A stretch of DNA of 64,000 nt from an uncultured Hoeflea sp. (GCF_947501405.1 NZ_CANMVK010000001.1:744001-808000); one strand, 5' to 3'. Shown: positions 9,988-19,271, counted from the first letter of the stretch. Notes: generated from the sequence alone by a model not told the origin. Numbers and translations are program-made.

Positions 9988-11937
9988 ATGCTCCGCACAG
10001 TCTATCTGATCCTCGCCCTGTCGCTGCTGCTGGTGCCCGCCCGGGCGCAGGACAGCGATTTGAACGCCCTCATCGAAACCCACCGATCCGACATTGAAAA
10101 ACCCTCACGGCGGACGATTGGGCCAGTGCTCGACGAGCTGGTTGCCAGCGGGCTTCCCGGTGTGGCGGTGTTTTTGGAGCATTGGCGCGAGAAGAAGCTT
10201 TGGCAGCGTAAGAGCGACGGGCGGTTCTTCTTCATTGAGGAGCGGGATGACGGCTCCATTGGTCTCGTTGATGTCGACAGCGGTGCGGAGATGGGGGCGG
10301 CTGCCAAGGACGGGATTACCAATCTCAAACCCAACAGCGGTGTGCGCTCGATGATCGCCTCGGCGCTGGTCCAGTTTCAGCTTTCCGATCCGGACCCCCA
10401 GCGTCGCGCGCAGGCGCTGACCGCGCTTGAACGTGACCCCGACGCCTCGCATCTGGGCGTCTTGCGGGCGGCAATCGACAATGAAACCGATCCGGGCCTC
10501 AGGGCTCGCAAGGAACGTTTGCAGCGCTCGCTGACCATCCAGTTCGGCAGCGATCCGGCGACCCGGGTTGCCGCGATCGAAAGCTTCGCAGGCGACGCCG
10601 GAGTGGATGCGCGCGCCGCGATCAATCCGCTGCTTGCAACCCGCGTTGAGGTGTTCGACGTGATCCCGGACGATCTCAATATTGCACGGGTGCTGGAACC
10701 CGGCGACGACATTGCGGCCGAAGCGGCCTATCAGTTGCTGGTCGAGGCCGGCAAGGCGCGGCCCATTGTGGCCCTTGATGCACGCAAGCAGGCGCTGATC
10801 GCCAATCTCGATGATGGCGCGGTCGGCGGGGTTCCGGTCGCTGAACTCGACACTCAAGCGGCGCGCGACCGCGCCTATCAGGCGCTCGCCGGGGCCGGCG
10901 CGGTTCCGCCGCTGGTCACTGAGGCAGAGCAGCGCGCAGCCCTTGAGGGGCATGTGTTCGCGGAGGTCTATCTCGAGCCGGATGCCACCCTGACCGCAGC
11001 GGCGCGGGCGACCCTGTCGGACATCTCTTCGACGGTCGGATTTTACAGGTTCATCGATCTGGTGCTCGACGGGCTGTCGCTTGCCTCGATCTATTTTCTG
11101 GCGGCGATCGGGCTAGCCATCACCTTTGGCGTGATGGGGGTTATCAACATGGCCCATGGCGAGTTCATCATGATCGGCGCCTATACCGGCTATGTGGTCC
11201 AGCAGGTCATTCCCGATTACACCACCTCTATTCTGGTGGCCCTGCCGCTGGCCTTCGCGGTGGCGTTCATGGCCGGGGTGGCGCTTGAACGGCTGGTGAT
11301 CCGCCATCTGGCCCACCGGCCGCTCGAAACTCTGCTCGCCACTTTCGGCATTTCCATCGCCCTGCAGCAGATCGCCAAGAACATCTTCGGCACCCAGGCG
11401 CGGCCGCTGACAGCGCCGTCCTGGCTCGACGGCGCCTGGGTGATCAATGATGTGGTGTCGATCAGCCATATCCGCATCGCCATCTTCGTGCTGGCTTTGA
11501 TCTTTCTGGGGCTGCTTCTGTTCATCCTCAACCGCACCCGGCTCGGGCTCGAAGTGCGGGCGGTGACGCAGAACCCGCGCATGGCGTCATCGATGGGCAT
11601 CAATCCGGACCGGATCAACATGCTCACCTTCGGTCTTGGCTCCGGGATCGCCGGGATCGCCGGTGTGGCCATCGGGCTGTTTGCCAAGGTCACCTCGGAG
11701 CTCGGCTCGGGCTACATCGTGCAAAGCTTCATGACCGTGGTGGTCGGCGGTGTCGGCAACATCTGGGGAACGCTTGCGGGTGCGGGGATGATCGGATCGT
11801 TGCAAAAGCTGATCGAGTTCTTCAACCCGTCCAACACGCTTGCGGCGCAGACCTACATGATCATCTTCATCATCATTTTCATCCAGTTCAGACCCAAGGG
11901 CATTATCGCGCTCAAGGGCCGTGCGGCGGGGGACTGA
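9988..11937 (+). CDS. urtB: Urea ABC transporter permease UrtB (long N-terminal periplasmic region)
   Basis: Signal peptide MLRTVYLILALSLLLVPARAQ, about 300 aa extension, then LivH-like permease 'GLAITFGVMGVINMAHGEFIMIGAYTGY'. Confidence 0.93.
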   Translation: MLRTVYLILALSLLLVPARAQDSDLNALIETHRSDIEKPSRRTIGPVLDELVASGLPGVAVFLEHWREKKLWQRKSDGRFFFIEERDDGSIGLVDVDSGAEMGAAAKDGITNLKPNSGVRSMIASALVQFQLSDPDPQRRAQALTALERDPDASHLGVLRAAIDNETDPGLRARKERLQRSLTIQFGSDPATRVAAIESFAGDAGVDARAAINPLLATRVEVFDVIPDDLNIARVLEPGDDIAAEAAYQLLVEAGKARPIVALDARKQALIANLDDGAVGGVPVAELDTQAARDRAYQALAGAGAVPPLVTEAEQRAALEGHVFAEVYLEPDATLTAAARATLSDISSTVGFYRFIDLVLDGLSLASIYFLAAIGLAITFGVMGVINMAHGEFIMIGAYTGYVVQQVIPDYTTSILVALPLAFAVAFMAGVALERLVIRHLAHRPLETLLATFGISIALQQIAKNIFGTQARPLTAPSWLDGAWVINDVVSISHIRIAIFVLALIFLGLLLFILNRTRLGLEVRAVTQNPRMASSMGINPDRINMLTFGLGSGIAGIAGVAIGLFAKVTSELGSGYIVQSFMTVVVGGVGNIWGTLAGAGMIGSLQKLIEFFNPSNTLAAQTYMIIFIIIFIQFRPKGIIALKGRAAGD

Positions 11938-11940
11938 GCG

Positions 11941-13110
11941 ATGCGGAAGCCGTTGCTGCTGCGCGAACCTTCGGTGATGATTTTCATCTCCCTGCTCGCC
12001 GCCTTCACCTTGATCGTCACCGTGCTGTCGGAAGGCTTTGGCCTCGGTCTGGTCTCGACCAGCATGATCAAGATCCTGGGCAAGACGCTGTGTCTGTGCC
12101 TGATCGCCATCGCCATGGATCTGGTCTGGGGATATTGCGGAATCCTGTCGCTCGGGCATTTCGCCTTTTTCGGGCTCGGCGGTTACATGATCGGCATGTG
12201 GCTGATGTATGAGCGGACCAAGGACATTGTGCTTGGTTCGCTTGCGGGCGGCGCGTTGCCGGCAACGCCTCAGGAAATCGAGGATGCCATAGGCACCCAG
12301 ATCTTCGGTGTGGTCGGCGGTTCGGAGATTCCCGCAATCTGGTATTTCGCCGACAGCCTGGCTGCGCAGCTGGCTCTGGTGGTGCTGGTGCCCGGGCTTC
12401 TGGCGCTGGTGTTCGGCTGGCTGGCGTTCCGCAGTCGCGTCACCGGCGTCTATCTGTCGATCCTTACCCAGGCAATGACGCTGGCGCTGTCGCTCTATCT
12501 GTTCCAGAACGATTCCGGTCTGAGGGGCAACAACGGGCTTTCGGGGCTTCAGAACCTGCCGGGGCTTACGGATGTGCCGCAATCGATCGTCTCGGTCTGG
12601 TTCTTCCTGGCCTCGGCGCTGGCGCTGGGCGCGGGCTATCTGATTGCCGCCTATGTGGTGTCAGGCAAATTCGGCAATGTGATCCGCGCCATCCGCGATG
12701 ACGAGGCCCGGATCCGTTTCATGGGCTATCCGGTGGAGGCCTACAAGCTGGTGGTGTTTACGCTGACTGCGGTGATCGCGGCGATTGCCGGCGCGCTCTA
12801 TTACCCGCAGGCGGGCATCGTCAACCCGGCCGAGATCGCCCCGATTGCCTCAATCTATCTGGCCGTTTGGGTGGCGATTGGCGGCCGCGGACGGCTTTAT
12901 GGCGCGGTAATTGGCGCAGCGCTGGTCTCCCTGCTGTCGTCCTGGTTTACCGGCGGGCAGGCGCCGAGCATTCCGCTCGGGATTTACACAATCGACTGGG
13001 TCGACTGGTGGCAGGTGCTCCTGGGCCTTGGCTTCGTGCTGGTGACGCTTTACGCGCCCAATGGCATCGGCGGTCTGGTCGACCGCCTGGTCAGGAAGGA
13101 CGCCTCATGA
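11941..13110 (+). CDS. urtC: Urea ABC transporter permease UrtC
   Basis: LivM-like permease 'DLVWGYCGILSLGHFAFFGLGGYMIGMWLMY'; position in urt operon. Confidence 0.94.
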   Translation: MRKPLLLREPSVMIFISLLAAFTLIVTVLSEGFGLGLVSTSMIKILGKTLCLCLIAIAMDLVWGYCGILSLGHFAFFGLGGYMIGMWLMYERTKDIVLGSLAGGALPATPQEIEDAIGTQIFGVVGGSEIPAIWYFADSLAAQLALVVLVPGLLALVFGWLAFRSRVTGVYLSILTQAMTLALSLYLFQNDSGLRGNNGLSGLQNLPGLTDVPQSIVSVWFFLASALALGAGYLIAAYVVSGKFGNVIRAIRDDEARIRFMGYPVEAYKLVVFTLTAVIAAIAGALYYPQAGIVNPAEIAPIASIYLAVWVAIGGRGRLYGAVIGAALVSLLSSWFTGGQAPSIPLGIYTIDWVDWWQVLLGLGFVLVTLYAPNGIGGLVDRLVRKDAS

Positions 13111-13847
13111 GCGCTCTTCTGGAAGTGAATTCTGTGTCGGTCGCCTTTGACGGGTTCAAGGCGATCAACGATCTTTCCTTCGAGATCGGCGGGCAGGAAC
13201 TGCGCGCCGTCATCGGCCCCAACGGGGCGGGGAAGACCACCTTCATGGACATCGTCACTGGCAAGACCCGGCCCGATGATGGCAGGATCCTGTTCGGCGA
13301 ACCGATGATGGATCTGTTGCGCCTCTCGGAGAGCCAGATCGCGCGCGCGGGCATTGGCCGGAAATTCCAGCGGCCGACGGTGTTCGAGACCCAAAGCGTG
13401 CGCGACAATCTGATGATGGCGCTGGCAGGTGACCGGTCGCCACTGGCGGTGCTTCGCTACCGGCCCTCCGGCGGGGACGGCGAGCGGATTGCCGCCCTTG
13501 CTGAGGAAATCGGGTTGTCGGATCAACTTGGCCGGGTGGCGGGCGAGCTCTCGCACGGTCAGAAACAGTGGCTTGAGATCGGCATGCTGTTGGCGCAGGA
13601 CCCCAAGCTGCTGCTGGTCGACGAACCGGCTGCCGGGATGACGCTGGGCGAACGCGAGCACACCACGGATTTGCTTCGTGCGGCGGCACAGACGCGGGCG
13701 GTGATCGTCGTCGAGCATGACATGGAATTCGTCCGGCGGCTCGATTGCAAGGTCACGGTGTTGCATGAGGGGTCGGTGCTGGCGGAGGGCACGCTCGACC
13801 ATGTGACCGCCAATTCCGATGTCATTGATGTCTATCTGGGGCGCTGA
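13107..13847 (+). CDS. urtD: Urea ABC transporter ATP-binding protein UrtD
   Basis: ATGA overlap with urtC; Walker A 'GPNGAGKTT', 'LSHGQKQWLEIGMLL' signature. Confidence 0.94.
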   Translation: MSALLEVNSVSVAFDGFKAINDLSFEIGGQELRAVIGPNGAGKTTFMDIVTGKTRPDDGRILFGEPMMDLLRLSESQIARAGIGRKFQRPTVFETQSVRDNLMMALAGDRSPLAVLRYRPSGGDGERIAALAEEIGLSDQLGRVAGELSHGQKQWLEIGMLLAQDPKLLLVDEPAAGMTLGEREHTTDLLRAAAQTRAVIVVEHDMEFVRRLDCKVTVLHEGSVLAEGTLDHVTANSDVIDVYLGR

Positions 13848-13850
13848 ACC

Positions 13851-14546
13851 ATGCTGCGCATTGAAAATCTCACATTGCACTACGGCCAGACCCCGATCCT
13901 CAAAGGCATTTCGCTGAGCGCCGATGTCGGTCAGGTGACGTGTGTGATGGGCACCAACGGGGTGGGCAAGACCAGCCTATTGAAGGCGATCTCCGGGGTG
14001 CATCCGCGCTCGGGGGGCGAGTATCGCCTTGATGGCGAGCCGATCTCGGGCGCGCCGGCCTATCAGCTCGCGGCCAAGGGCGTGGGCTATGTGCCGCAGG
14101 GCCGGGACATATTTCCGCTGCTCACTGTGACCGAGAACCTGGAATCCGGATTTGCCTGCCTGCCGCGCTCCGAGCACCGGATCCCCGATCACATCTATGA
14201 GCTTTTCCCGGTGTTGAAGGATATGCGCAACCGCCGCGGCGGTGATTTGTCCGGCGGCCAGCAACAGCAGCTTTCGATTGCCCGCGCGCTGATCACCCGG
14301 CCCAAACTGTTGCTGCTGGATGAGCCCACGGAAGGCATTCAGCCCAACATCATTCAGCAGATCGGCCAGGTGATCGGCTATTTGAGGGACGAGGGCAAAA
14401 TGGCGATCGTGCTGGTCGAACAGTATTTCGAATTCGCCTATGGGCTGGCCGACCGTTTCTGCGTGCTGGAGCGGGGCGAGGTGAAGATGGCGGGCGACCG
14501 GCAGAGCGTCAGCAAGGACAGCTTGCGCGCCGCGGTCTCGGTCTGA
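13851..14546 (+). CDS. urtE: Urea ABC transporter ATP-binding protein UrtE
   Basis: 'GTNGVGKTSLLKAISG', 'LSGGQQQQLSIARAL', 'LLLDEPTEGIQPNII'. Confidence 0.94.
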   Translation: MLRIENLTLHYGQTPILKGISLSADVGQVTCVMGTNGVGKTSLLKAISGVHPRSGGEYRLDGEPISGAPAYQLAAKGVGYVPQGRDIFPLLTVTENLESGFACLPRSEHRIPDHIYELFPVLKDMRNRRGGDLSGGQQQQLSIARALITRPKLLLLDEPTEGIQPNIIQQIGQVIGYLRDEGKMAIVLVEQYFEFAYGLADRFCVLERGEVKMAGDRQSVSKDSLRAAVSV

Positions 14547-14685
14547 TCGCGCCGCTGATGCGGTGTGCGTGAAGCCTGCCCTGCTGTTGGGCGATTGCCG
14601 CCCGGTTTGGCAGTGGATGCCGCAATCCTGTGCAGCAGGCGATGCCCGCATCGTGGAAACCACCGGCGTCACGGCGTTTTCCAAC

Positions 14686-14701
14686 TGGCACGCAATGTGC
14701 A
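14686..14701 (+). promoter_or_regulatory. Orphan sigma-54 (-24/-12) promoter downstream of urtE
   Basis: TGGCACGCAATGTGCA, exact GG-N10-GC; preceded by TTTTCCAAC as at the urtA promoter (TTTTCCAACTGGCA shared). Confidence 0.65.
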
Positions 14702-14732
14702 TTGGAAAGTTCGGATCCAGAGGGGATCTCAA

Positions 14733-14804
14733 ATGACGCCCGCAAAGGGCGCGAGACATGCCGTCAGGCGGGTATCCTCCCAAGACGTCCCGCCGCGCAC
14801 CTAA
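14733..14804 (+). CDS. Candidate small ORF (23 codons) downstream of orphan sigma-54 promoter
   Basis: ATG ACG CCC GCA AAG ... ACC TAA (MTPAKGARHAVRRVSSQDVPPRT), preceded by AGAGGGGA. Confidence 0.3.
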   Translation: MTPAKGARHAVRRVSSQDVPPRT

Positions 14805-14839
14805 TCCCGCATTGACGGGACGCGGCCCGCCTGACGGCA
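14759..14839 (+). ncRNA. Candidate structured RNA or terminator element: 14-bp perfect inverted repeat with nested 7-bp stem
   Basis: TGCCGTCAGGCGGG (14759-14772) / CCCGCCTGACGGCA (14826-14839), nested CGTCCCG (14786-14792) / CGGGACG (14816-14822). Confidence 0.45.
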
Positions 14840-14841
14840 GC

Positions 14842-15984
14842 TTACTCTCCTGGCCGCAGCGCTGCTTCGCCTTGCCGGGTGTGGCCTCCTGCACTGATCG
14901 CATCGCTGATGGCGCGTGCCTGGGCCCTGCGTTCAGGCAATTTGCGGTCGACCACCCAATCGGTGGCCGCGGCGGCGATCCAGATCGAAAACAGCGTGAC
15001 CCAGGCCGTCAGCGCGAAGATGCTGGCGCCGGTGACGCCTGCGCCCACCGCGCAGCCGCCGGCCAGCATGCCGCCAAAGCCCATCAGTGCTGCGCCGGCC
15101 AGATAGCGGCGCATGGCGTCGCCGCCCTCGAAGCCCTGAAGTTCCAGTTCCCCGGTCAGCCAGGCGGCGAAGAAGGCGCCAATGAAGACCCCCGGCACCA
15201 GGCCAACATCGAAATCGATCATCGAACCGGGCGCTGACAGGAACAGCATCAGCGTGTCGGCCGAGGGGCCGGTGAAGCTTAGCGATTCGAGCTGTACCGG
15301 CTCGAATGCCACACCGGCCATGGCGTTGGTGAACCACCAGGCGAGCGGAATGCAGGCGCCGACGCCAAGCGCGGTGAGCGTCTTCCACACGCCGATCCGG
15401 CGCCACAGGGCCAGGCCGAGGCTCGCGACAAGGGCGAGCCCCACCAGCGGGCCGGCGATCGCGGTGTCGATCCCCGAGAGCGTCAGCAAATCATTGGAGC
15501 CGATGGTGATGGTGGTCAGCGGACTGGCCAGCGCCTCGCGCACCGGAGAGAGAAATCCGTGCAGGCTCGCCTGGGCGACGACTGCGAACACCAGCCCGGA
15601 GAGCAAGGCGCGGAGATTGCCGGTGGCGGACAGCACCAGGAGCCGCGACGAGCAGCCGCGCGCCAGAACCATCCCGATGCCGAACAGCAGCCCGCCGATG
15701 GCGGCGCCAGAGAGGCTTTGCGGGGAGGCGAGCTGGCGCGCTTCACGGGCCATGAACAGGCCTTCACCAGTAAGCAGCATGGTGCCGGCTACGGCCGTGG
15801 AAAAGACAATCAGCCAGATTGCCACCTTGGAGCCGATCTGACCGCGGGAGAATTCGATCGCCGCGGCGCGCAGACAAAACCGGCTCTGCTGCGCAAATGC
15901 GCCAAACAGCGCGCCGATCACCGCGCCGCCCAGAAGCAGGGCCCAGTTGTCGCCGAACCGGTCGGCCAGGAGTTCGAGGTCCAT
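14842..15984 (-). CDS. YeeE/YedE family transporter (thiosulfate/sulfur transport, TsuA/SoxT-like)
   Basis: Start MDLELLADRFGDNWALLLGGAVIGALFGAFAQQSRFCLRAAAIEFSRG; conserved Cys motifs 'RFCLR', 'ARGCSSRLL', 'AGGCAVGAGVTG'. Confidence 0.85.
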   Translation of the reverse strand: MDLELLADRFGDNWALLLGGAVIGALFGAFAQQSRFCLRAAAIEFSRGQIGSKVAIWLIVFSTAVAGTMLLTGEGLFMAREARQLASPQSLSGAAIGGLLFGIGMVLARGCSSRLLVLSATGNLRALLSGLVFAVVAQASLHGFLSPVREALASPLTTITIGSNDLLTLSGIDTAIAGPLVGLALVASLGLALWRRIGVWKTLTALGVGACIPLAWWFTNAMAGVAFEPVQLESLSFTGPSADTLMLFLSAPGSMIDFDVGLVPGVFIGAFFAAWLTGELELQGFEGGDAMRRYLAGAALMGFGGMLAGGCAVGAGVTGASIFALTAWVTLFSIWIAAAATDWVVDRKLPERRAQARAISDAISAGGHTRQGEAALRPGE

Positions 15985-16221
15985 GGTTCCCCCTTGGTCT
16001 GCCAGTTTGCCGGACTGGATCCACTGCGCGCTGGGGCAACGGTGAACGAGATAGGCCAATGGCAAGGCTGGCGGCCGGTCCCCTCCCGCTCCCAGGATTT
16101 GGACACCTTGGGGCCTGGCCGCATTCAGTGTTGCGGATAATCCCGGATTTTTCGGTTGCCGACATTGACCTCAGTCAAGACAAAAGCAAATATTCAAATT
16201 AATCTATGTGGGAGGAAAGAC

Positions 16222-17163
16222 ATGGCTTTGCATCACCCGACGCGCCGCGGCGTTCTCAAGACCGGTCTTGCCGGAGCCGCTGCGGCGACGCTTCCGGCGG
16301 GGTTCGCGACGCTCGGGCCAGCCGCCGCACTGGCGTTCGAGATCGGTGATGGCGCTTTGATGACCGTCAGCGACGGCAATCTGGTGCTGCCGCTCGACTT
16401 TTCCTACCCTGACGCGCCGCGGGACGATCTGGTTGCGCTGCTTGCCGACAACGGCCTGCCCACGGATGGGTTCGAACCGCCGCTCAATGTGCCGCTTCTG
16501 AGGTCGGGTGAACGGGTGATCCTGTTCGATGTCGGATCGGGGCCGAATTTCATGCCCTCGGCAGGCAGGCTCGGGGACAATCTGGCGGCGGCCGGAATCG
16601 ATCCGGCTGAGGTGACCGACGTGGTGTTCACCCATGCACATCCGGACCATCTTTGGGGTCTGATCGATGATTTCGACGAGCTGGTGTTCGCCAATGCTGC
16701 CTACCATATGGGCCGGGCGGAATGGGACTACTGGCGCGATCCCGGCACGGTCGACGCCATGCCGGAGGCGCGCAAGAGTTTCGCCGTGGGCGCGCAGAAC
16801 CGGCTCGGTTATCTCGAAGACATGATCACGCTTTTCGAGCCGGGGGCGGAAGTTTTGCCCGGCGTGGAAGCGGTCGACACCTCCGGCCACACGCCCGGGC
16901 ACATGTCGTTTGTGCTGCATGGCGGCGGTGATCCGGTGCTGATCGCAGGCGATGCGCTGTTGCATCACCTGATTTCATTTGAGCATCCGAAATGGCCCAG
17001 CGGCTCGGATCAGAACCCCGAGCAGGGCATCGCTACACGGCTTCAACTGCTTGACCGGCTGGTCGCCGACAAGGTCCGCGTCACCGCCTATCATCTGCCC
17101 GAACCCGGCAAGGGACGGGTGGAACGGGATGGCGACGCATTCAGGTATGTGGCCTCAACCTGA
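16222..17163 (+). CDS. MBL-fold metallo-hydrolase with Tat-like signal, sox-associated
   Basis: 'TRRGVLKTG' Tat-like leader; 'THAHPDHLWGLIDD' (HxHxDH), 'SGHTPGHMSFVL'. Confidence 0.85.
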   Translation: MALHHPTRRGVLKTGLAGAAAATLPAGFATLGPAAALAFEIGDGALMTVSDGNLVLPLDFSYPDAPRDDLVALLADNGLPTDGFEPPLNVPLLRSGERVILFDVGSGPNFMPSAGRLGDNLAAAGIDPAEVTDVVFTHAHPDHLWGLIDDFDELVFANAAYHMGRAEWDYWRDPGTVDAMPEARKSFAVGAQNRLGYLEDMITLFEPGAEVLPGVEAVDTSGHTPGHMSFVLHGGGDPVLIAGDALLHHLISFEHPKWPSGSDQNPEQGIATRLQLLDRLVADKVRVTAYHLPEPGKGRVERDGDAFRYVAST

Positions 17164-18246
17164 AGACTTCGGCGCCCGCCAGTCGGCGATGAAGCCGAAG
17201 GGTGTGCCTTCGACCAGCATGCCCAGGCCCATGCGGGCGCCGAGCGCAATCGAGATCATGACGATCGGTGCGGAAATGGCCATCACCGAGAAGGCGCTGA
17301 CGCCCTGGCCGATGGTGCAGCCGAGTGCGAACACACCGCCGGTGCCCATCAGAAAAGCGCCGAGCAGATGGCGGCCGAGTTCGCGGGCGTCGTCACAGGC
17401 TTCCCAGCGCATGTCGTCGGAGCGGAGGGCCGAGACCGCGGCTCCCAGAAACACGCCGATGACAAGACCGACGCCATAGTCGGGCAGTTCGCCGGTGACG
17501 GCGATGATATGCAGGATGGTGTCGCCCACGGGCATGACGAAGGACCCGGCCTCGACCTGCACCGGGTCGAGCGACCGGGCGGCATGGCCGCTGGTGATCG
17601 CCCAGCCCGCAGCGATGCACAGGCCGATGACAAGCCCCGCGATCATGCGGCCGCGTTCGGCCCGGAAGCTTGCGGATTTGAACACCCACCACAGTCCCGC
17701 GGTGCCGATCGCAAGCGCCAGCGGTAAAGCGATATCAACGCCAAACATTGTCGACAAAAGCGCGCCGAGCGATTGACCGCCATAACTGTTGAGATCGACC
17801 GACAGCGGGTCAAGAAGCGCAACCCGCAAATGCGCGGTGACCCCGCGCTGGGCCGCAAGGGCTGCCAAGCCGAGGCCGGTGAGCACCACCAGCGCACGCA
17901 GGTTTCCACCGCCCAGCCGCACCAGGGCGCCAAATCCGCAGGTGCCGACCAGCGCCATGCCGAAGCCGAACATCAATCCGCCGACAATCGCTCCGGCGAG
18001 CGGCAGCGGTTCGGTGAGATAGAAGGACTGTGTGACATCGACGGCGCCAGTAGCGGCCAGCACCTGGGTGGCGATCAATGCGGTCAGGGCGGCCAGCGCC
18101 CAGGCCCGCAACTGTCCGTCGTCACTTGCGTACCAGTGCCGCTCCAGTGCTGCCATGGTGCAAAAATGGCTGCGCCTGGCTGCGAACCCGATGACCCCGC
18201 CGACCGCGCAGCCCGACAGGGCGAGCACCCATCCCGATTCCAACAT
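17155..18246 (-). CDS. YeeE/YedE family transporter (second paralogue, SoxT-like)
   Basis: 'GFAARRSHFCTMAALERHWYASD', 'GTCGFGALVRLGGGNLRALVVL', 'LGCTIGQGVSAFS'. Confidence 0.83.
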   Translation of the reverse strand: MLESGWVLALSGCAVGGVIGFAARRSHFCTMAALERHWYASDDGQLRAWALAALTALIATQVLAATGAVDVTQSFYLTEPLPLAGAIVGGLMFGFGMALVGTCGFGALVRLGGGNLRALVVLTGLGLAALAAQRGVTAHLRVALLDPLSVDLNSYGGQSLGALLSTMFGVDIALPLALAIGTAGLWWVFKSASFRAERGRMIAGLVIGLCIAAGWAITSGHAARSLDPVQVEAGSFVMPVGDTILHIIAVTGELPDYGVGLVIGVFLGAAVSALRSDDMRWEACDDARELGRHLLGAFLMGTGGVFALGCTIGQGVSAFSVMAISAPIVMISIALGARMGLGMLVEGTPFGFIADWRAPKSSG

Positions 18247-18416
18247 GTCGCGTCCCCTCCCATCCGCCGGGCTGCGCCCGGTTCCTCATATGCCGGGTAG
18301 GCCCCGGTCTTGTCCCGGCTCAACAGTAAGAGCCGTCCGTGTCGTGCGCAAGCTGCCCGGCAGCGAGCCTGCGGAACAGGCATTTTTCGGGCTGTTGGCG
18401 CCCTCACGCAGCCCGT

Positions 18417-18785
18417 TTACCGGCCACCTTGCCAATTGCCGGAGTCTTCGCCGGTGGCGCACAGCAATTCATACATATTGGCGACCAGTGCAGATATTTC
18501 GGTGTTGGAAATCGAATAGTGGATCGTCCGGCCGGTACGCCGGGCGGTCACAAGGCGGTCGAACCGCAGCCGCGCCAGTTGCTGCGACACGGCGGCCTGC
18601 GGAAGGGACAGCAATTCCTCGAGTTCGGAGACTGAGCGTTCTTCCTGTGAAAGCAGCCACAGGATCATCAGTCGGGTTTCATGCGACAGAGCTTTCAGAA
18701 TGTCGCTTGCCTTACGGGCCTGACCGGCCAGCGCCGCGATGTCCTGTCCGGACAAATCGGGATGACTGATGGTGGTTTGCGCCAT
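18417..18785 (-). CDS. soxR: ArsR/SmtB-family regulator of the sox cluster (SoxR/BigR-like)
   Basis: 'ILKALSHETRLMILWLLSQEERSVSELEELLSLPQAAVSQQLARLR' winged HTH; located next to soxS. Confidence 0.8.
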   Translation of the reverse strand: MAQTTISHPDLSGQDIAALAGQARKASDILKALSHETRLMILWLLSQEERSVSELEELLSLPQAAVSQQLARLRFDRLVTARRTGRTIHYSISNTEISALVANMYELLCATGEDSGNWQGGR

Positions 18786-18920
18786 TGTCTGACCCCTTGA
18801 GGCCGCCCGCACTTTAGGGAGGGCGACCATTCCGCCTGTGCTCGAAGCCGGTGTCCGACGCCTGCTTTCGCCAAGGCCCCGAATATCTGTGTCAGACCAT
18901 CAGGGCCCGCGCGCGGCGGG

Positions 18921-19271
18921 CTACGGCTCGAGCTTGCCGAGCATCTCGTCGATGAGGTGCCAGAAGAACTCGTCGCCCGGATAGCCGCGCAGACGGCCGA
19001 TCTCCTTGCCCTCGTCCACCAGCACGAATGTCGGCGTAAACCGCTCCACCACGATGCCTGCCAGGTCCTCGGGGGCGGGCTGGTGAATATCGACCCGGCG
19101 CAGCGGCGCGCGTTTGCCCTGTTCGGTGTTGGGCCAGGCGGGTGCAATCTCTTCGTTGAAGCGCTTGCACCAGGCGCAGCCGGCCTGTTCATACATGATC
19201 AGTTCGGCCGCCATGGCCTGAAGGCCCAATCCGAAAAACAATACGAGCGCTGCTGCAAATCGTGCCGTCAT
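18921..19271 (-). CDS. soxS: Periplasmic thioredoxin-like protein SoxS
   Basis: Signal peptide MTARFAAALVLFFGLGLQAMAA; 'YEQAGCAWCKRFNEEI' CxxC; 'TPTFVLVDEGKEIGRLRGYPGDEFFW'. Confidence 0.82.
   Translation of the reverse strand: MTARFAAALVLFFGLGLQAMAAELIMYEQAGCAWCKRFNEEIAPAWPNTEQGKRAPLRRVDIHQPAPEDLAGIVVERFTPTFVLVDEGKEIGRLRGYPGDEFFWHLIDEMLGKLEP

Noticed and set aside
11587-12582. 331-aa minus-strand ORF antisense to urtB/urtC
   Set aside because: Extreme Arg/His/Gln/Asp composition and lies opposite clear permease genes.
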